Below, in pieces: positions 1 through 10,279 of a stretch of 64,000 nt of DNA. The notes beneath the pieces were generated by a model, which worked only from the letters and a program-made list of their open reading frames with translations, was not told the DNA's origin and did not search any database. The DNA is from Schistocerca nitens. Taxonomy: Eukaryota > Arthropoda > Insecta > Orthoptera > Acrididae. Location: the NCBI RefSeq assembly GCF_023898315.1, contig NC_064619.1, positions 347,954,650 through 348,018,649 of the forward strand, given 5' to 3'. Within the stretch, counting starts at the first letter, position 1, and each line of letters opens with the position of its first letter. Both the position numbers and the translations under genes were made by a program.

Positions 1-353
1 GTTGGTATCTTGAAGCTATAATTTACACTTACATTGTTTATTCTGTTTGCCGCTATTTGTTATTTGGTTATTATGCTAGTAACGGTAGTCTTTGTTAAAA
101 AAAACATATTTTTGTTTTCTTTTTGTTGTTGGTATCTTCAAGCTATAATTTACACTTACATTGTTTATTCTGTTTGCCGCTATTTGTTATTTGTCTTCAC
201 TGTCCGTGATCATTATCCCTACGTCGGCAAAAAAAAAACATCGTAACTATACGTTTATATTTCCCTGTCTTTATAAATTGAGCTGTTCTCTCCTTCATCC
301 ACTCCCTGAACAGGCTGTCGATATAAAGAGTAGTTCACAATTCATATTACACA
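1..353. repeat. 127-bp-period tandem duplication and flanking AT-rich DNA
   Basis: The first 67 bases (from gttggtatct) recur almost unchanged at 128-194, giving a period of 127 bases. One copy has ttgaagct where the other has ttcaagct. The window starts inside the first unit, so more copies may lie to the left. The short open frames here are two readings of the same repeat and are not genes. The rest up to 353 is AT-rich with nothing recognisable. Confidence 0.75.
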
Positions 354-1225
354 CTTCCTGATGCTGTAGAGGGGACTTAGCAGATAAAGATTTTCATAGG
401 AACACAAGTCCGGAAACGTTATCCAGCGACGCTGCAGAGCGCCAAAGTGATAGGCGCCGGTGCCTCTAAATATATGTATGTACAGGGTGATGGTGTGAAG
501 ATGTTAACAACTTCCTAGGACGATGGAGAAAGATAAATGTATTAACCTGAGTGAAATGTCACTGTACCTGAAACGAAAGAGTCGAAAGAAATAAGCGAAA
601 ACCGTTGTGATACCTCCGACAGTGAAATGCACGTACTGGTACTGTTGTTTCTAAGACTGTATGGTGGGCAACATTTAGAGATAGTAGTAAGGACCAAAAA
701 AAGAAAAAGTATCGAATAAACATGAGCTCTAAAATGGATACCTTAAGAGTTACGGACACTTGTTCAATAGAGGAGACGGGTTTCACAGTAGCGAAGATGA
801 AAAAGTGCCCGTAGCTCTTAAGATATGCATTTTGTAGCCCATGTAGAGTGGTCATTTTTTCCTTGTTTTGGTCCATTGTACCACCAATAATAATTGCGAA
901 ATCTACAATCTTAGCAACAACAGTAGCAGTACATGCATTCCACTGTCTGAACTGGAAGGTTTTCGCTTATTAACTTCCAACTCGTTCGTTTCAGGTACAG
1001 GGACACTTACCACAAATTTAAACATTTATCCTTCTCCATCAGCCTAGATAGTAACATCATCGCGGAATCACCCATTATATACATACATTGACAGCCGCCG
1101 GCGCCTATAACTATGGCGCTCTGTAGTGTCGCTGTATGACGTTTTCGTACATGGGTTCCTATGCAAAACTTGATCTACTGAGTCCCTCTACAACCTCTAG
1201 AAGCATGATACACCCTGTAGATCCT
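354..1225. mobile_element. Foldback (long inverted repeat) element
   Basis: Bases about 354-603 reappear in reverse complement at about 959-1225. Shared blocks include tgtagagggact, a stretch around gagcgcca and ataggcgccgg, gatggagaa-gataaatgt, and ctgtacctgaaacga followed by aataagcgaaaacc. The arms are roughly 250 bases, imperfectly matched, and enclose a loop of about 355 bases with no coding potential I recognise. This is the architecture of a foldback or long-TIR MITE. I could not define a target duplication, so the outer ends are approximate. Confidence 0.7.
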
Positions 1226-2013
1226 GAACGACGTTCGTGATGTTCCATATCCTCGCGTTACTCCCTGGTGACAGCTCTTTGCCATTTTCTGTTATTATTT
1301 TGGTGTCTTTACATAAACATTGGTATGCTTTTATGAGATACATGGAGAATTCCTTTCCCTCCATTATTGCCTGCTGCTCTTTTCTGTGAGTGCGTAAAAT
1401 GAATTTTCAAAGCCAATAAGTGCTAGATGTGTATTCAGAGTGAATTCTTTTCTTTGTTGTGGAATTTGTTCCAGAGTAAAAACATTGTCTCTAAAGGGAC
1501 TTCCCTTATGGAAGCCTGTTTGCTGTTCTAATACAATTTAATCAGAAAGGTTTCAAAGCCTATCATTAATTATTTTACTGTACACTATATAAGAAGCATT
1601 CAGAAGTCTGAGTCCCTGTAGTTAGCGGTGTTACTACTGCCTCATTTTTTAATCACTGAAATAACCTTGACACATCTTCATTCTACGTGTATTTTACATG
1701 TACAACGACACATATTATAGAGCTGGAGTATTTCGAATTATATAAATTTTTCACATATTAGTTCTGAGTTAGTTATACCTAATCCAGATGCTTCTCTATT
1801 CTTTGTTTCCTGGAATGCCAATTTGAATTCTGTCCAATTTTTTAGATTTGCAATTTCCTCTTCCTGTTCTTCCATTAACTCTTGTGGATCCGTCATATGC
1901 CATAATCGTTTTCTGCTCTTTCTAGCTGCGTGATTATTTATATGCCATTTTCTGTCTAACGTGAATGTGTTCAGCTCTGCTTGTAAGTGTGTCTCATGAA
2001 GATCTATGTGCCT
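1226..2013 (-). pseudogene. LINE reverse transcriptase fragment, 3' part of a split element
   Basis: Read on the minus strand, this contains degenerate reverse-transcriptase blocks of an APE-type non-LTR retrotransposon: LQGLRLLNASYIVYSKIIN, then EQQTGFHKGSPFRDNVFTL (the GF.KG.S..D.VF.L block), then LIGFENSFYAL where intact copies have an FIDFEKAFD-type catalytic motif. Upstream (1738-2010) is a linker ending KNREASGLGITNSEL, similar to the K..KA.G.DGI..EL region of these enzymes. Stops and the loss of the catalytic aspartates show it is dead. Its 5' part lies beyond the LTR element, at 8182-8965. The foldback element abuts its downstream end. Confidence 0.75.
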
Positions 2014-3565
2014 TGTAGTGGGACGCGAAATTGAAGCGTCACCCATCCACCAGTGTCAGCCCAGTTTGCAGGTGAATATAAGTTTAATTTAATGTTTTGT
2101 TTATGTATTTTGTAATATTTGTAATGTTTCTGAATTATCTAAAGTTTTGTATTTATTTTTATGTTTCATGTACGGAAAGGGCGGCGCAACGAACGGAGAC
2201 AGCATCTTCACTGCCGGGACCAGAGACAATATTGCTGGCCACTATACGTCGCGGGTCGAGAGCCAAAAGGTAAGAGAAGATCCTGAAACCGAGTTTTTGC
2301 GTCGTGCTTCTAAAAACTGAAAAAATACGAATTTGTAATGTTTCTACAACAATGACGTCATAGAAAGTTTAATCATGTTGTAAATTTTCAGTCCTATCCT
2401 GTGAAGGCTCAGGTTCACGTCTATATGTAGTATACGAGGCCTGTTGAGAAAGTAAGCTCCGATTGATTGCCAAATTGAAACCACAGTGAACATCAGAAAT
2501 GTTTTACTTGTAACAATTAGCTACACCTTTCAGCTACTTCTCTACGTAGTCGCCGTTCTGACTTAGACTTTTGTCATAGCGTTGTACCAACTTTTCAATA
2601 GCCTCATCATAGAAGGCAGCCGCCAGTGCTTTCCGCCAATTCTCCACGCTGGCCTACACCTCGTTGTCTGTGTCAAAATGTTGTCTTCAAAGACAGCGGT
2701 TCATGTGACCAGAGATGAAACGCAGGGGGAGACAATTGCGGACTGTATTGTGGGTAATCTCACATTTCCATTTGAAAACGATGCAGGAGCATCTTCATTG
2801 CCCCTGCAGAATGCGGCTGAGAATTGTCTTGAAGAAGAAACAGCACGACAGTTATGTAATGTTAGCTGCATAGCTTCAGGCGAAATTTCTCACCAGGCCC
2901 TCGTACTTGGCGGCAGACACTATTTTCTAGACATCTTTACGCACTCACTGCGAGCTCAGAAATGAGAAGAGCGACGTGATGCTAACTGGGGTTATACTAA
3001 AGACACTACCCAACACATCTGTGCAAAGCTTTATCGGATTTTCATAGTCGTTTCCATTTCGCGACCGATCGGAGCTTACTTTCTGAACGCCCCTCGTATA
3101 TGAAGATAATAAAGTAGCGTATACTACAAAAGTTTAAATACGTGTTCAGAAAATTTATGTATGAAGATATTATATGAAGGAAGAAGGATTACTGATTTAT
3201 TTGACAAGATTATTAATTTTTGACAACATTCATCGCGAGTTTGGGTCTTAAAAGTTTATTCAATGTGGCTTTAATATTTATTAAAGCTGATAACTTGCAT
3301 TAATATAATTTCTGAGAAGAAACAAACGACATCTCAATTGAAAAAAATTTGCGCAAACCAATTGGACTGAGTGATGTAATTCTGCGCATGCGACTCAAAG
3401 GATGATGTTTTAATTACATTTTCGTTCAAGAACCATTCAGAGACAACTTTAAAAAGCCTTTAAATAATTTTGAAGTGTTTTGTAACTGACGTTGGTGACG
3501 ATGTCTGCACATGGTCATATGTCAAAAGAAAATCATTTAGACAAAACTTACGTCGTTACACTACA
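2014..3565 (+). repeat. 5' LTR, interrupted by a mariner insertion
   Basis: This repeat matches the 888-bp 3' LTR over its full length except for 664 extra bases (a 662-bp mariner plus a duplicated TA). It begins TGTAGTG at 2014 and ends CACTACA at 3565. A few substitutions separate it from the 3' LTR, for example gaggc versus gaggg near 2175-7455 and scattered single-base changes later, which suggests an insertion of moderate age. Confidence 0.92.
2435..3096 (-). mobile_element. Mariner deletion derivative in the 5' LTR
   Basis: The element runs from CGAGGCCTGTTGAGAAAG to CTTTCTGAACGCCCCTCG. The 29-bp terminal inverted repeats match at 25 positions by my count. It is flanked by TA on both sides (2433-2434, 3097-3098), and the intact 3' LTR has the unoccupied TA site, so the boundary is exact. 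Its minus strand keeps a mariner transposase C-terminus, including EIEKLVQRYDKSL-like and NGDYVEK residues just before the terminal repeat, with a stop upstream. At 662 bp against about 1.3 kb for an autonomous mariner, it is a non-autonomous derivative. The 127-codon plus-strand open frame at 2582-2965 is not a gene. Confidence 0.88.
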
Positions 3566-3568
3566 CCG

Positions 3569-3586
3569 TGGCGACCTTATAAACAG
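3569..3586 (+). promoter_or_regulatory. Putative primer-binding site
   Basis: TGGCGACCTTATAAACAG starts three bases after the 5' LTR ends. A TGG start complements the CCA tail of a tRNA, and TGGCGACC is a common beginning for insect Gypsy-type primer sites. The tRNA species was not determined. Confidence 0.6.
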
Positions 3587-4173
3587 GACTAGTAAGCAAC
3601 TAAGGCACACAGGTACGAAACAATTAAAACATCAAGAGACCTTCGGAAGTCAACGTGAGTCTTCGTGGAGCCTTCACCAGCCAGCGGCGACTTCGCGGGT
3701 GGGGGCAGCTGACGAAGCGCAGCCAAGCAGTAGGGTCACGCAGTTATTCCACGAGAAGGCGCATCTGTTGGGCAGCAGCTGAACGCAGCAAACCCCGACA
3801 ACCTTTTCCTCCCTAAACTAACAGACCCAGTACGTCAGCTGGGGGGCGTTGCTCCGGCTGGTATTAGAGGTGTTGCTGAGGGCTTCGCCTGTCTACGGTG
3901 CGGCCGGGCGTGGTTGCAGCCAGTGACGTCTCCGGTGTTCGACTCAGCTTCCTGCCGGTTGCGGAAGTGGGGTCGCAGCATATTAGCGGCTGCATCGACG
4001 GCTGTTACTTCTGCAGCCCATAGCAGCACACTGATCACCGAGAACTACAAACTGCAATATTAGTGTCCGGTGAGTCTATTTTAAGTTGGAAGTGAAGTGC
4101 TGTACATAGGGAGTGTGCTTTTAATAGGATCGTTGATTACACGTCTGCGTGTGTAACTAAATATCTTACAATA
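3587..4173 (+). other. Retrotransposon leader region
   Basis: Untranslated stretch between the primer-binding site and the first gag ATG. It is more GC-rich than the LTRs around 3660-4030. The open frames on either strand here have no recognisable domain, and I see no gene. Confidence 0.5.
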
Positions 4174-5716
4174 ATGTCGGGAAGTGAAATGTCAGACGAA
4201 GAGAAATCTGTGTCCGATTGGAGCATGAGATCCCTTTTTAGGGCGATCGTTAAATTAAAACAATCTAACGAAGAATCTACGGCTGGGTTAAAAGAGGATC
4301 TTAAAGGGGAGTTAACAAAATCTACAGACAGATTAGAGGAACATCTTAATGAAACCAGTCGATAATTAAGTGAGCTAACAAAATCTACAGACAGATTAGA
4401 GGAACATCTTAATGAAACCAGTTGAGAATTACGTGAGCTAACAAAATCTACAGACAGGTTACAGGAACATCTTAATGAAACCAGTCGAGAATTAAGTGAT
4501 AAAATAGAGGCTTCTAAAGTTGAAATGCAGGAAAAACTAGTAGGACTTAGTAATACGATTGCTGATAATTGTAAAAGGTTAGAAGAACATATCCAGGAAT
4601 CGCGTGAGGAAAAAGCTCGCACGCGAAATGATATTACTGACTTAACCAAGAGACTAGATAATGTCAGTGTCTTAGTTGTAAATTAAATAGAGAAAAATAA
4701 CAATAAGTTACGAGATGAATTTTTATGCAAACATAAACTGTACGTAGAGAATTATTAGAAACTATAAAAGAGGTTTCTACCAAACCTGTAGAGATTTCGT
4801 CAATAGATAATGCAGAATTAGAGACATTAACTCATTGAGTAGAAAAAGATCATACTGAAATAGAAAACATGAAATTTTTAATTACTGAAATATGCAGTAA
4901 CCTTCAGACTTCCAAAGATAATAACATTGACGAAGGTACAGAACGTTCACATCGTGAACACAGTGAAGAATCGATATTATCTAACCGTGTATCCAATACA
5001 GAAATGTGGATACACGAAATTACTAAACGGTTATCGGAATTAGATAATGATGAAAACATTTCAAGTAGTAGAAGTAATAATGTAATCAGAGACAACAGTT
5101 GCATCGTGTTTGCTAGCTCGGACGACAACAATAGAAATAAAGAAATCACGGCAAGCAAATCTGACGCAACTCCGTCTCTCCAATCTAAACAAAATCCAAC
5201 TATGTCTCTCGCAGAATGTTGGGATGATATAACGACAAATTTAAATGTAGCAAGTCGATATCCTGTATTCAAACCAGGAGGCGAACTTCACCCTATAATC
5301 TATATAAAAGCTTTTGAAATTTCATTATCTCCTAAATGGAGTAATGAAAAACGGATTCGATTTGTAATAGGACATTTAGAAGCAGAAGCTGCGGAATGGG
5401 CAGTACTGCATGGAACTGAATTTAGGGACTGGGATGATTTTGTTAAGCAGTTTAAACAAAATTACTGGTCAAGAAGAAAACAACAACACTTAACTTTAGA
5501 GTTGTTAGACCCTCCTCCTTATTCTAAACGGTGGGGAGGTTATACGAATTTTTTCGAATGGCATTTAAACCTTGCTAAATTAATTGAAGACCAATTATTG
5601 AAAGTCATCTAATACGAGTCCTAGTTGGTAGGTTACCGTATTATGTAAAGGAAAGAGCAATGCTATTCTACGAATTGTCTATCCGAACAAGAAAAGAAAG
5701 AGTACGAATGTTTATG
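4174..5716 (+). pseudogene. gag: gag-like polyprotein gene of the LTR element, broken
   Basis: The likely start is the ATG at 4174 (MSGSEMSDEE). The first part is charged and coiled-coil-like and contains a 21-residue triplicated unit. In-frame stops near 4363, around 4425 and near 4683 interrupt it. A long open stretch resumes at 4869-5612. It begins with a charged region and ends with a retrotransposon Gag-like core: WDDITTNLNVASRYPVF, FVIGHLEAEAAEWA, then a W..F...F...YWS motif. This core is typical of insect Gypsy Gag proteins, which package element RNA. No zinc knuckle is visible. Frame breaks continue into the pol remnant. Assignment rests on position and motif pattern. Confidence 0.75.
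4312..4500 (+). repeat. Triplicated 63-bp (21-codon) unit in gag
   Basis: Three tandem units of 63 bases start at 4312, 4375 and 4438. Each encodes about LTKSTDRLEEHLNETSREL. Twenty-one residues equal three heptads, so unit number changes coiled-coil length without shifting register. Unit 1 has a stop where another copy has gagaa (gataa), and unit 2 has tga where the others have cga. Confidence 0.9.
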
Positions 5717-6322
5717 GTTAGAATTTAGAGCCATCTTCTCAGATGAACCGGGGAGAATCAAAGATTACGTTTGTAAACTTAAGATTAAAGATCAAAAACC
5801 ATTCCTTAAGAAACCTTATCCTATTCCAGTACAATTCAAAGAACTTATTGTGCATATAAACATACTCGGTGGGCCAAACTAATGCCTGAATTCGAAAAGA
5901 TATTAAATGAATTGCTTCATCTAACGACAGGATTATCACCTATAGAAATTTTGGGCAAACGAATTATAGGTGACCCTTTACTAGCTGCTCTACCTTGGCC
6001 ACCAGTAAATGAGATCCAACAATGCATTCCAAGCGACAAAATTCGTGAACAGATTGTTAAAAATGCTGAAAGGAGAATTAGAAGTTATAATCAACATGCT
6101 ATAGAACCCTCATTTCAGGTAGGAGACCTTGTATTAGTACGATCTCATCCTAAAAGTTCGAAGATCAATAAGGAATGTAGAAAATTCTTTTTATCTTTGA
6201 AGGTCCATATGTTGTTCATAAGATTGTACATCCCTAAGCGTTACTTCTTATGGAACATTCATCAGGTGTAATTAAAGGATTATATAGTGTCGATCAAATT
6301 AAACCTTTCATTCCTAAATAAG
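5717..6322 (+). pseudogene. pol: pol remnant: RT start fused to integrase C-terminus
   Basis: The segment opens with AIFSDEPGRIKDYVCK and ends its first part at KKPYPIPVQFKE, the block that precedes the RT fingers in Gypsy-type polyproteins. At about 5845-5855 it switches frame and, within a few codons, reads YKHTRWAKLMPEF...TTGLSPIEIL and later AERRIRSYNQHA...FQVGDLVLVRSHP, the integrase C-terminal region. Roughly 2.5 kb encoding the RT catalytic part, RNase H and the integrase core is therefore missing. The YXDD and DDE motifs are absent. The 129-codon frame at 5882-6271 covers only the integrase tail. Confidence 0.82.
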
Positions 6323-7289
6323 TTAATATTTAGTATATGTTACATACGGATGAGCGTTCGTAGTTTATTCATGTGAAGTTTTTCGTGATAGTTAGGTGTT
6401 ATTTTAAAGAAATGACAAAAAGTTTAAACAAGTGTTCTACAATAATCTACTGGTACTTCAAAAAGGGAAAGATAACTAAAAAGGGATTTATATGGAAGAA
6501 AGTTTTTGTTATTAGGTCAGAACGAATTTTGTATATTTTATATTTACTCGGATAGTAGGAACCAAAGGGGATGGTTAATGATTTTAGGGACCATGGGTGT
6601 CCAGAGCTATATGGCTCACGAGAACGTAAAAGAGTGCCTTTAATAGAGATTTGTAATAGTGTTAATATAGAACACACCAAACGGGGCTCTCTCGCTTGTT
6701 TCTCCTAAATAAATTGCCATCACCCAACAAAGTGTCCGAAGGTAAAGAAAGCCGTGCCGATATTCTCAAGAAAGTTTTGCTTGATTTCTTCTTGACCTCA
6801 TGCATAAATAAAGCATTATGGAAAAGAACGATGTAAAGTAAATAGTACTATTAGTTATTGTAAGAAACTTATTAGTAATATATATTTTGGAAAGAATAAC
6901 TCTAGTAAATGAATAAAACTGAAACTAACCTATCATAATTTGAGAACTCTTTCCTAATGTAACAACGTTCAAGAACGTACTAAATCATTATTTACTAGCA
7001 ACTATTAAATGAAAAGGAGTAATCTCCCTATATTCAGTTATGAATTACCATAATAGCATAATTAAAAGTAAATGACGAATAGTCACAACAATTTCGTCAT
7101 AAAAGGATGGAATCTATCTACGAATAGTCACAACAATATCGTCATAAAAGGATGGAATCTATCTAAGAGGAAGGACTTTAGATTACGGAAAATGTGAGAA
7201 AAATGAATAATATTAACAGTTAAATATTGTATATAGGAGAAGCTTTATTTTCGGTTAAAACCTGACAAACTGAGCTTGTGGGTGGGGTA
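6323..7289 (+). other. 3' non-coding part of the LTR element with polypurine tract
   Basis: AT-rich stretch with no env-like frame. A 45-bp unit (acgaatagtcacaacaat...) is directly repeated at 7075-7119 and 7120-7164 with one difference. The G-rich run gtgggtgggg just before the 3' LTR start at 7290 is the likely polypurine tract for plus-strand priming. Confidence 0.6.
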
Positions 7290-8177
7290 TGTAGTGGGAC
7301 GCGAAATTGAAGCGTCACCCATCCACCAGTGTCAGCCCAGTTTGCAGGTGAATATAAGTTTAATTTAGTGTTTTGTTTATGTATTTTGTAATATTTGTAA
7401 TGTATGTGAATTATCTAAAGTTTTGTATTTATTTTTATGTTTCATGTACGGAGAGGGCGGCGCAACGAACGGAGACAGCTTCTTCACTGCCGGGACCAGA
7501 GAGAAAATTGCTGGCCACTATACGTCGCGGGTCGATAGCCAAAGAGCAACAGAAGATCCTGAAACCGAGTTGTAGCGTCGTGCTTCTAAAAACTGAAAAA
7601 ATACGAATTTGTAATGTTTCTACAACAAGGACGTCATAGAAAGTTTAATCATGTTGTAAATTTTCAGTCCTATCTTGTGACGGCTCAGGTTCACGTCTAT
7701 ATGTAGTATATATGAAGATAATAAAGTAGTGTATACTACAAAAGTTTAAATACGTGTTCAGAGAATTTATGTATGAAGATATTATATGAAGGAAGAAGGA
7801 TTACTGATTTATTTGACAAGATTATTAATTTTTGACAACATTCATCGCGAGTTTGAATCTTAAAAGTTTATTCCATATGGCTTTAATATTTATTAAAGCA
7901 GATAACTTGCATTAATATAATTTCTGAGAAGAAACAAACGACATCTCAATTGAAAAAAATTTGCGCAAACCAATTGGACTGAGTGGCGTAATTCTGCGCA
8001 TACGACTCAAAGGATAATGTTTTATTTACAGTTTCGTTCAAGAACCATTCAGAGACAACTTTAAAAAGCCTTTAAATAATTTTGAAGTGTTTTGTAACTG
8101 ACGTTGGTGACGAAGTCTGCACATGGTCATACGTCAAAAGAAAATCATTTATACAAAACTTACGTCGTTACACTACA
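7290..8177 (+). repeat. 3' LTR, uninterrupted, 888 bp
   Basis: Begins TGTAGTGGGACG and ends CACTACA, followed by the duplicated GCCT. It preserves the empty TA site that the mariner occupies in the 5' LTR. From 7580 onward this LTR is included in the large tandem duplication, so its 3' 598 bases recur at 20012-20609. Confidence 0.92.
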
Positions 8178-8181
8178 GCCT

Positions 8182-8965
8182 GTATTACTTTTCTTGTTTC
8201 GTTTCTGATTTCACTACATTTCTCTTCAGCTTCCTGAGTCCATTTCCGCAAGTACCATGCGTTTAATTTTTCCTTTCTATGTCTTGTTCAGTCTCTTCTT
8301 TCCAGGTTTAAACCCGTATAATCATTCATTTCGGGTTTTTCACCAGTTAATTCTTTATATTTTTAACGTTTGTCCATTCTCCAGTTTCATCCTCACTTGA
8401 CGTTAGCTTAGTTAACAGTTTCCTTGGAACATATGCACATTACAATATTTGGTTGGATTTCTTTCACTTTTTCCTCTTGTTCTGTTTTTTGCATTTTTCC
8501 CATAGCTGGATCTTTGCTCAGTTATATAATGGTCCATACTCATGTTTCTCTCAGTATATACTTGTGCGTCTATCATAACTGAAGCTATGCTTTTATTTAC
8601 TACCATGCAATCAACAAGAAGAATGTGGCATCGAGCAGATCATATATATATATATCTTAAAGTGGGTATTGTTACTTTCATTTTACTGAATCGACATAAT
8701 CTCTCACTTTCATACCATCTATCTTAATGTTATCTTCTCCATTTTTGCCGATCAACTGGATTAGTATTCTCGTCCTTAACCTGTTCCTGCATTTAGGTCC
8801 CCCACCAAGATGATACGGTCAGAGTTGTTTGCTTTAATCAAGTGTTTCAGTACTTCTTTATTGTACAGATCTGTTTCTGCCTTCTTTCCTTCCTCTGATG
8901 CGTAGTCTACGTTGATCTTTCGTATACTACGAACGTACAGGGTCTAGGAACAAATGAGACCGCGT
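8182..8965 (-). pseudogene. LINE endonuclease-side fragment, 5' part of the split element
   Basis: On the minus strand it reads INVDYASEEGKKAETDLYN, then RIILVGDLNAGTG, the GD.NA motif of APE-type LINE endonucleases, followed downstream by a charged linker (KCSEIRNETRKVIQ). Several stops interrupt it. Its reading continues, across the inserted LTR element and one GCCT copy, into the RT fragment at 1226-2013. Copy 1 keeps about 120-150 bp more of this 5' side (8813 onward) than copy 2 does. Confidence 0.72.
8642..8655. repeat. Short (AT)n tract, copy 1 allele
   Basis: Fourteen bases of alternating A and T. The equivalent tract in copy 2 (21074-21153) is 80 bases long. Confidence 0.9.
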
Positions 8966-9565
8966 TAGCAATGGACATGCTGAAACGTTTGAATGAAAAT
9001 GATTTCTTGAAGTGTGTGTGTTTTTTTCCGACGTGGCAACAAATCATGTTTGTGACTCAGTTAACCGCTATGATGTTCGGATCTGTGAATCAGAAAATCA
9101 TGTTGCACGAAGACACATTTGGCACAGTCCAAAGGCCAAAGTGTGGTGTGGGTTAATGTATAACAGGGTGATAGTACTACTTTCTTCCTTAAAAGCAAAG
9201 TAAGTGAACATGTTTACCTAGATATGTGGGTGAATTATGCCGTTCCCCAACTACAGGATACGCAAGACACTATCATCTTTCAACAATGTGGCGCTCCTCC
9301 TCATTGGGCTCTAGAAGTCCGCTACTATCTTAGTGAAACCTTCTCCAATAGGTGGATTGGCAGAAACAGCAGAATCCCTAGGACTACGAGATCAGCTGAC
9401 ATTACCCTCTTATTTTTCTTTCTTTGGGGGTATGTGAAAGATATAGTGAACAAAAAGGCAGTTCCTGATATTGTGGAACTGCAGCAATGCATCAGAGACG
9501 CCATGGCATAATCACATCATATATGTTGCAGAATGTGCGGAAAGAGACAGATTATTGACTCGATA
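8966..9565 (+). pseudogene. Mariner-like (Tc1/mariner superfamily) transposase fragment, copy 1
   Basis: Pieces in different frames give AMDMLKRLNENDFLKCV, then a frame change to FSDVATNHVCDSVNRYDVRI...KAKVWCGLMYN, then VNYAVPQLQ...IFQQCGAPPHW and FFLWGYVKDIV. These match the catalytic half of a family with FSDEA, FQQDGAPPHW and PDITPLDFFLWGYVKD motifs. The second catalytic aspartate is cysteine here, and two frame changes are visible, so it cannot be active. The N-terminal half is absent in copy 1, whereas copy 2 keeps more of it. Confidence 0.8.
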
Positions 9566-9578
9566 TTTTGCGTGTTTC

Positions 9579-9778
9579 AAATGGTTCAAATGGCTCTGAG
9601 CACTATGGAACTCAACTGCTGAGGTCATTAGTCCCCTAGAACTTAGAACTAGTTAAACCTAACTAACCTAAGGACATCACAAACATCCATGCCCGAGGCA
9701 GGATTCGAACCTGCGACCGTAGCGGTCTTGCGGTTCCAGACTGCAGCGCCTTTAACCGCACGGCCACTTCGGCCGGCC
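9579..9778 (-). mobile_element. tRNA-derived SINE
   Basis: The minus strand starts ggccggccgaagtggccgtg with an A-box-like tRNA head and the B box ggttcgaatcc, then a conserved tail ending caaatggttcaaatgg-like on the plus side. It is flanked by the 13-bp duplication TTTTGCGTGTTTC (9566-9578 and 9779-9791). Peptides such as MPEAGFEPAT read across the tRNA head are spurious. Confidence 0.92.
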
Positions 9779-9791
9779 TTTTGCGTGTTTC

Positions 9792-10279
9792 TAGGTGTTC
9801 ATATGCTGAAGTGATTTAAATGTTGAAGTGTATTACGTATATTAAATGCTTATCTATGGTTCAAAACTTAATTAGTAGGGGCATTTGTGGTATAACGCCT
9901 TTTTCATTTACTGTATCCAATAAAAAGTTACATTGTTTTGCTATCAAGCTAAATACCATGCATTTCATGTGAGACAGTAGTCTGGAACACGTTCTTTCTT
10001 ACCTGACTAATACAGCCGTCGTCCACTGCCCACTTAGGGCATACACTGTGAGTAAATAGAAGTAATGGATGGCCCTAACATCGGGTATTAAGAGGTAGAC
10101 GTTGCACTTCTTTGGGTACCCGAAATTGGGAGTCAATTTATAAAAACTCATGTTCTAAACGCCACCTTTCCAGTGTTTGAGAGATAAGTAGACGACATAT
10201 CATCAGAATTACAAAGATTCTTGTGAGACCTAGCCACCTGCTACAAGCGAAATCCCTTAAGACTTTAGTAGAATAAACC
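9792..10279. other. Unassigned spacer
   Basis: AT-rich, no open frame or repeat structure I recognise. It is duplicated at 23619-24106. Confidence 0.4.

Larger units (their letters stand above)
2014..8177 (+). mobile_element. Gypsy-type LTR retrotransposon, internally deleted, with both LTRs
   Basis: Two direct repeats begin TGTAGTGGGAC and end GTTACACTACA, so the termini form a TGTAGTG/CACTACA inverted repeat. The whole element is flanked by the 4-bp duplication GCCT (2010-2013 and 8178-8181). A primer-binding site, gag-like, RT and integrase pieces follow in that order, ending in a G-rich tract before the 3' LTR. The order gag-RT-IN fits Ty3/Gypsy. Most of protease, RT, RNase H and the integrase core is missing, so the copy is non-autonomous. 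It sits inside the minus-strand LINE of 1226-2013 and 8182-8965. Confidence 0.92.

Noticed and set aside
7075..7164. CRISPR-like or other spaced repeat array
   Set aside because: Only two abutting 45-bp units with no spacers, inside a retrotransposon of a eukaryotic genome.
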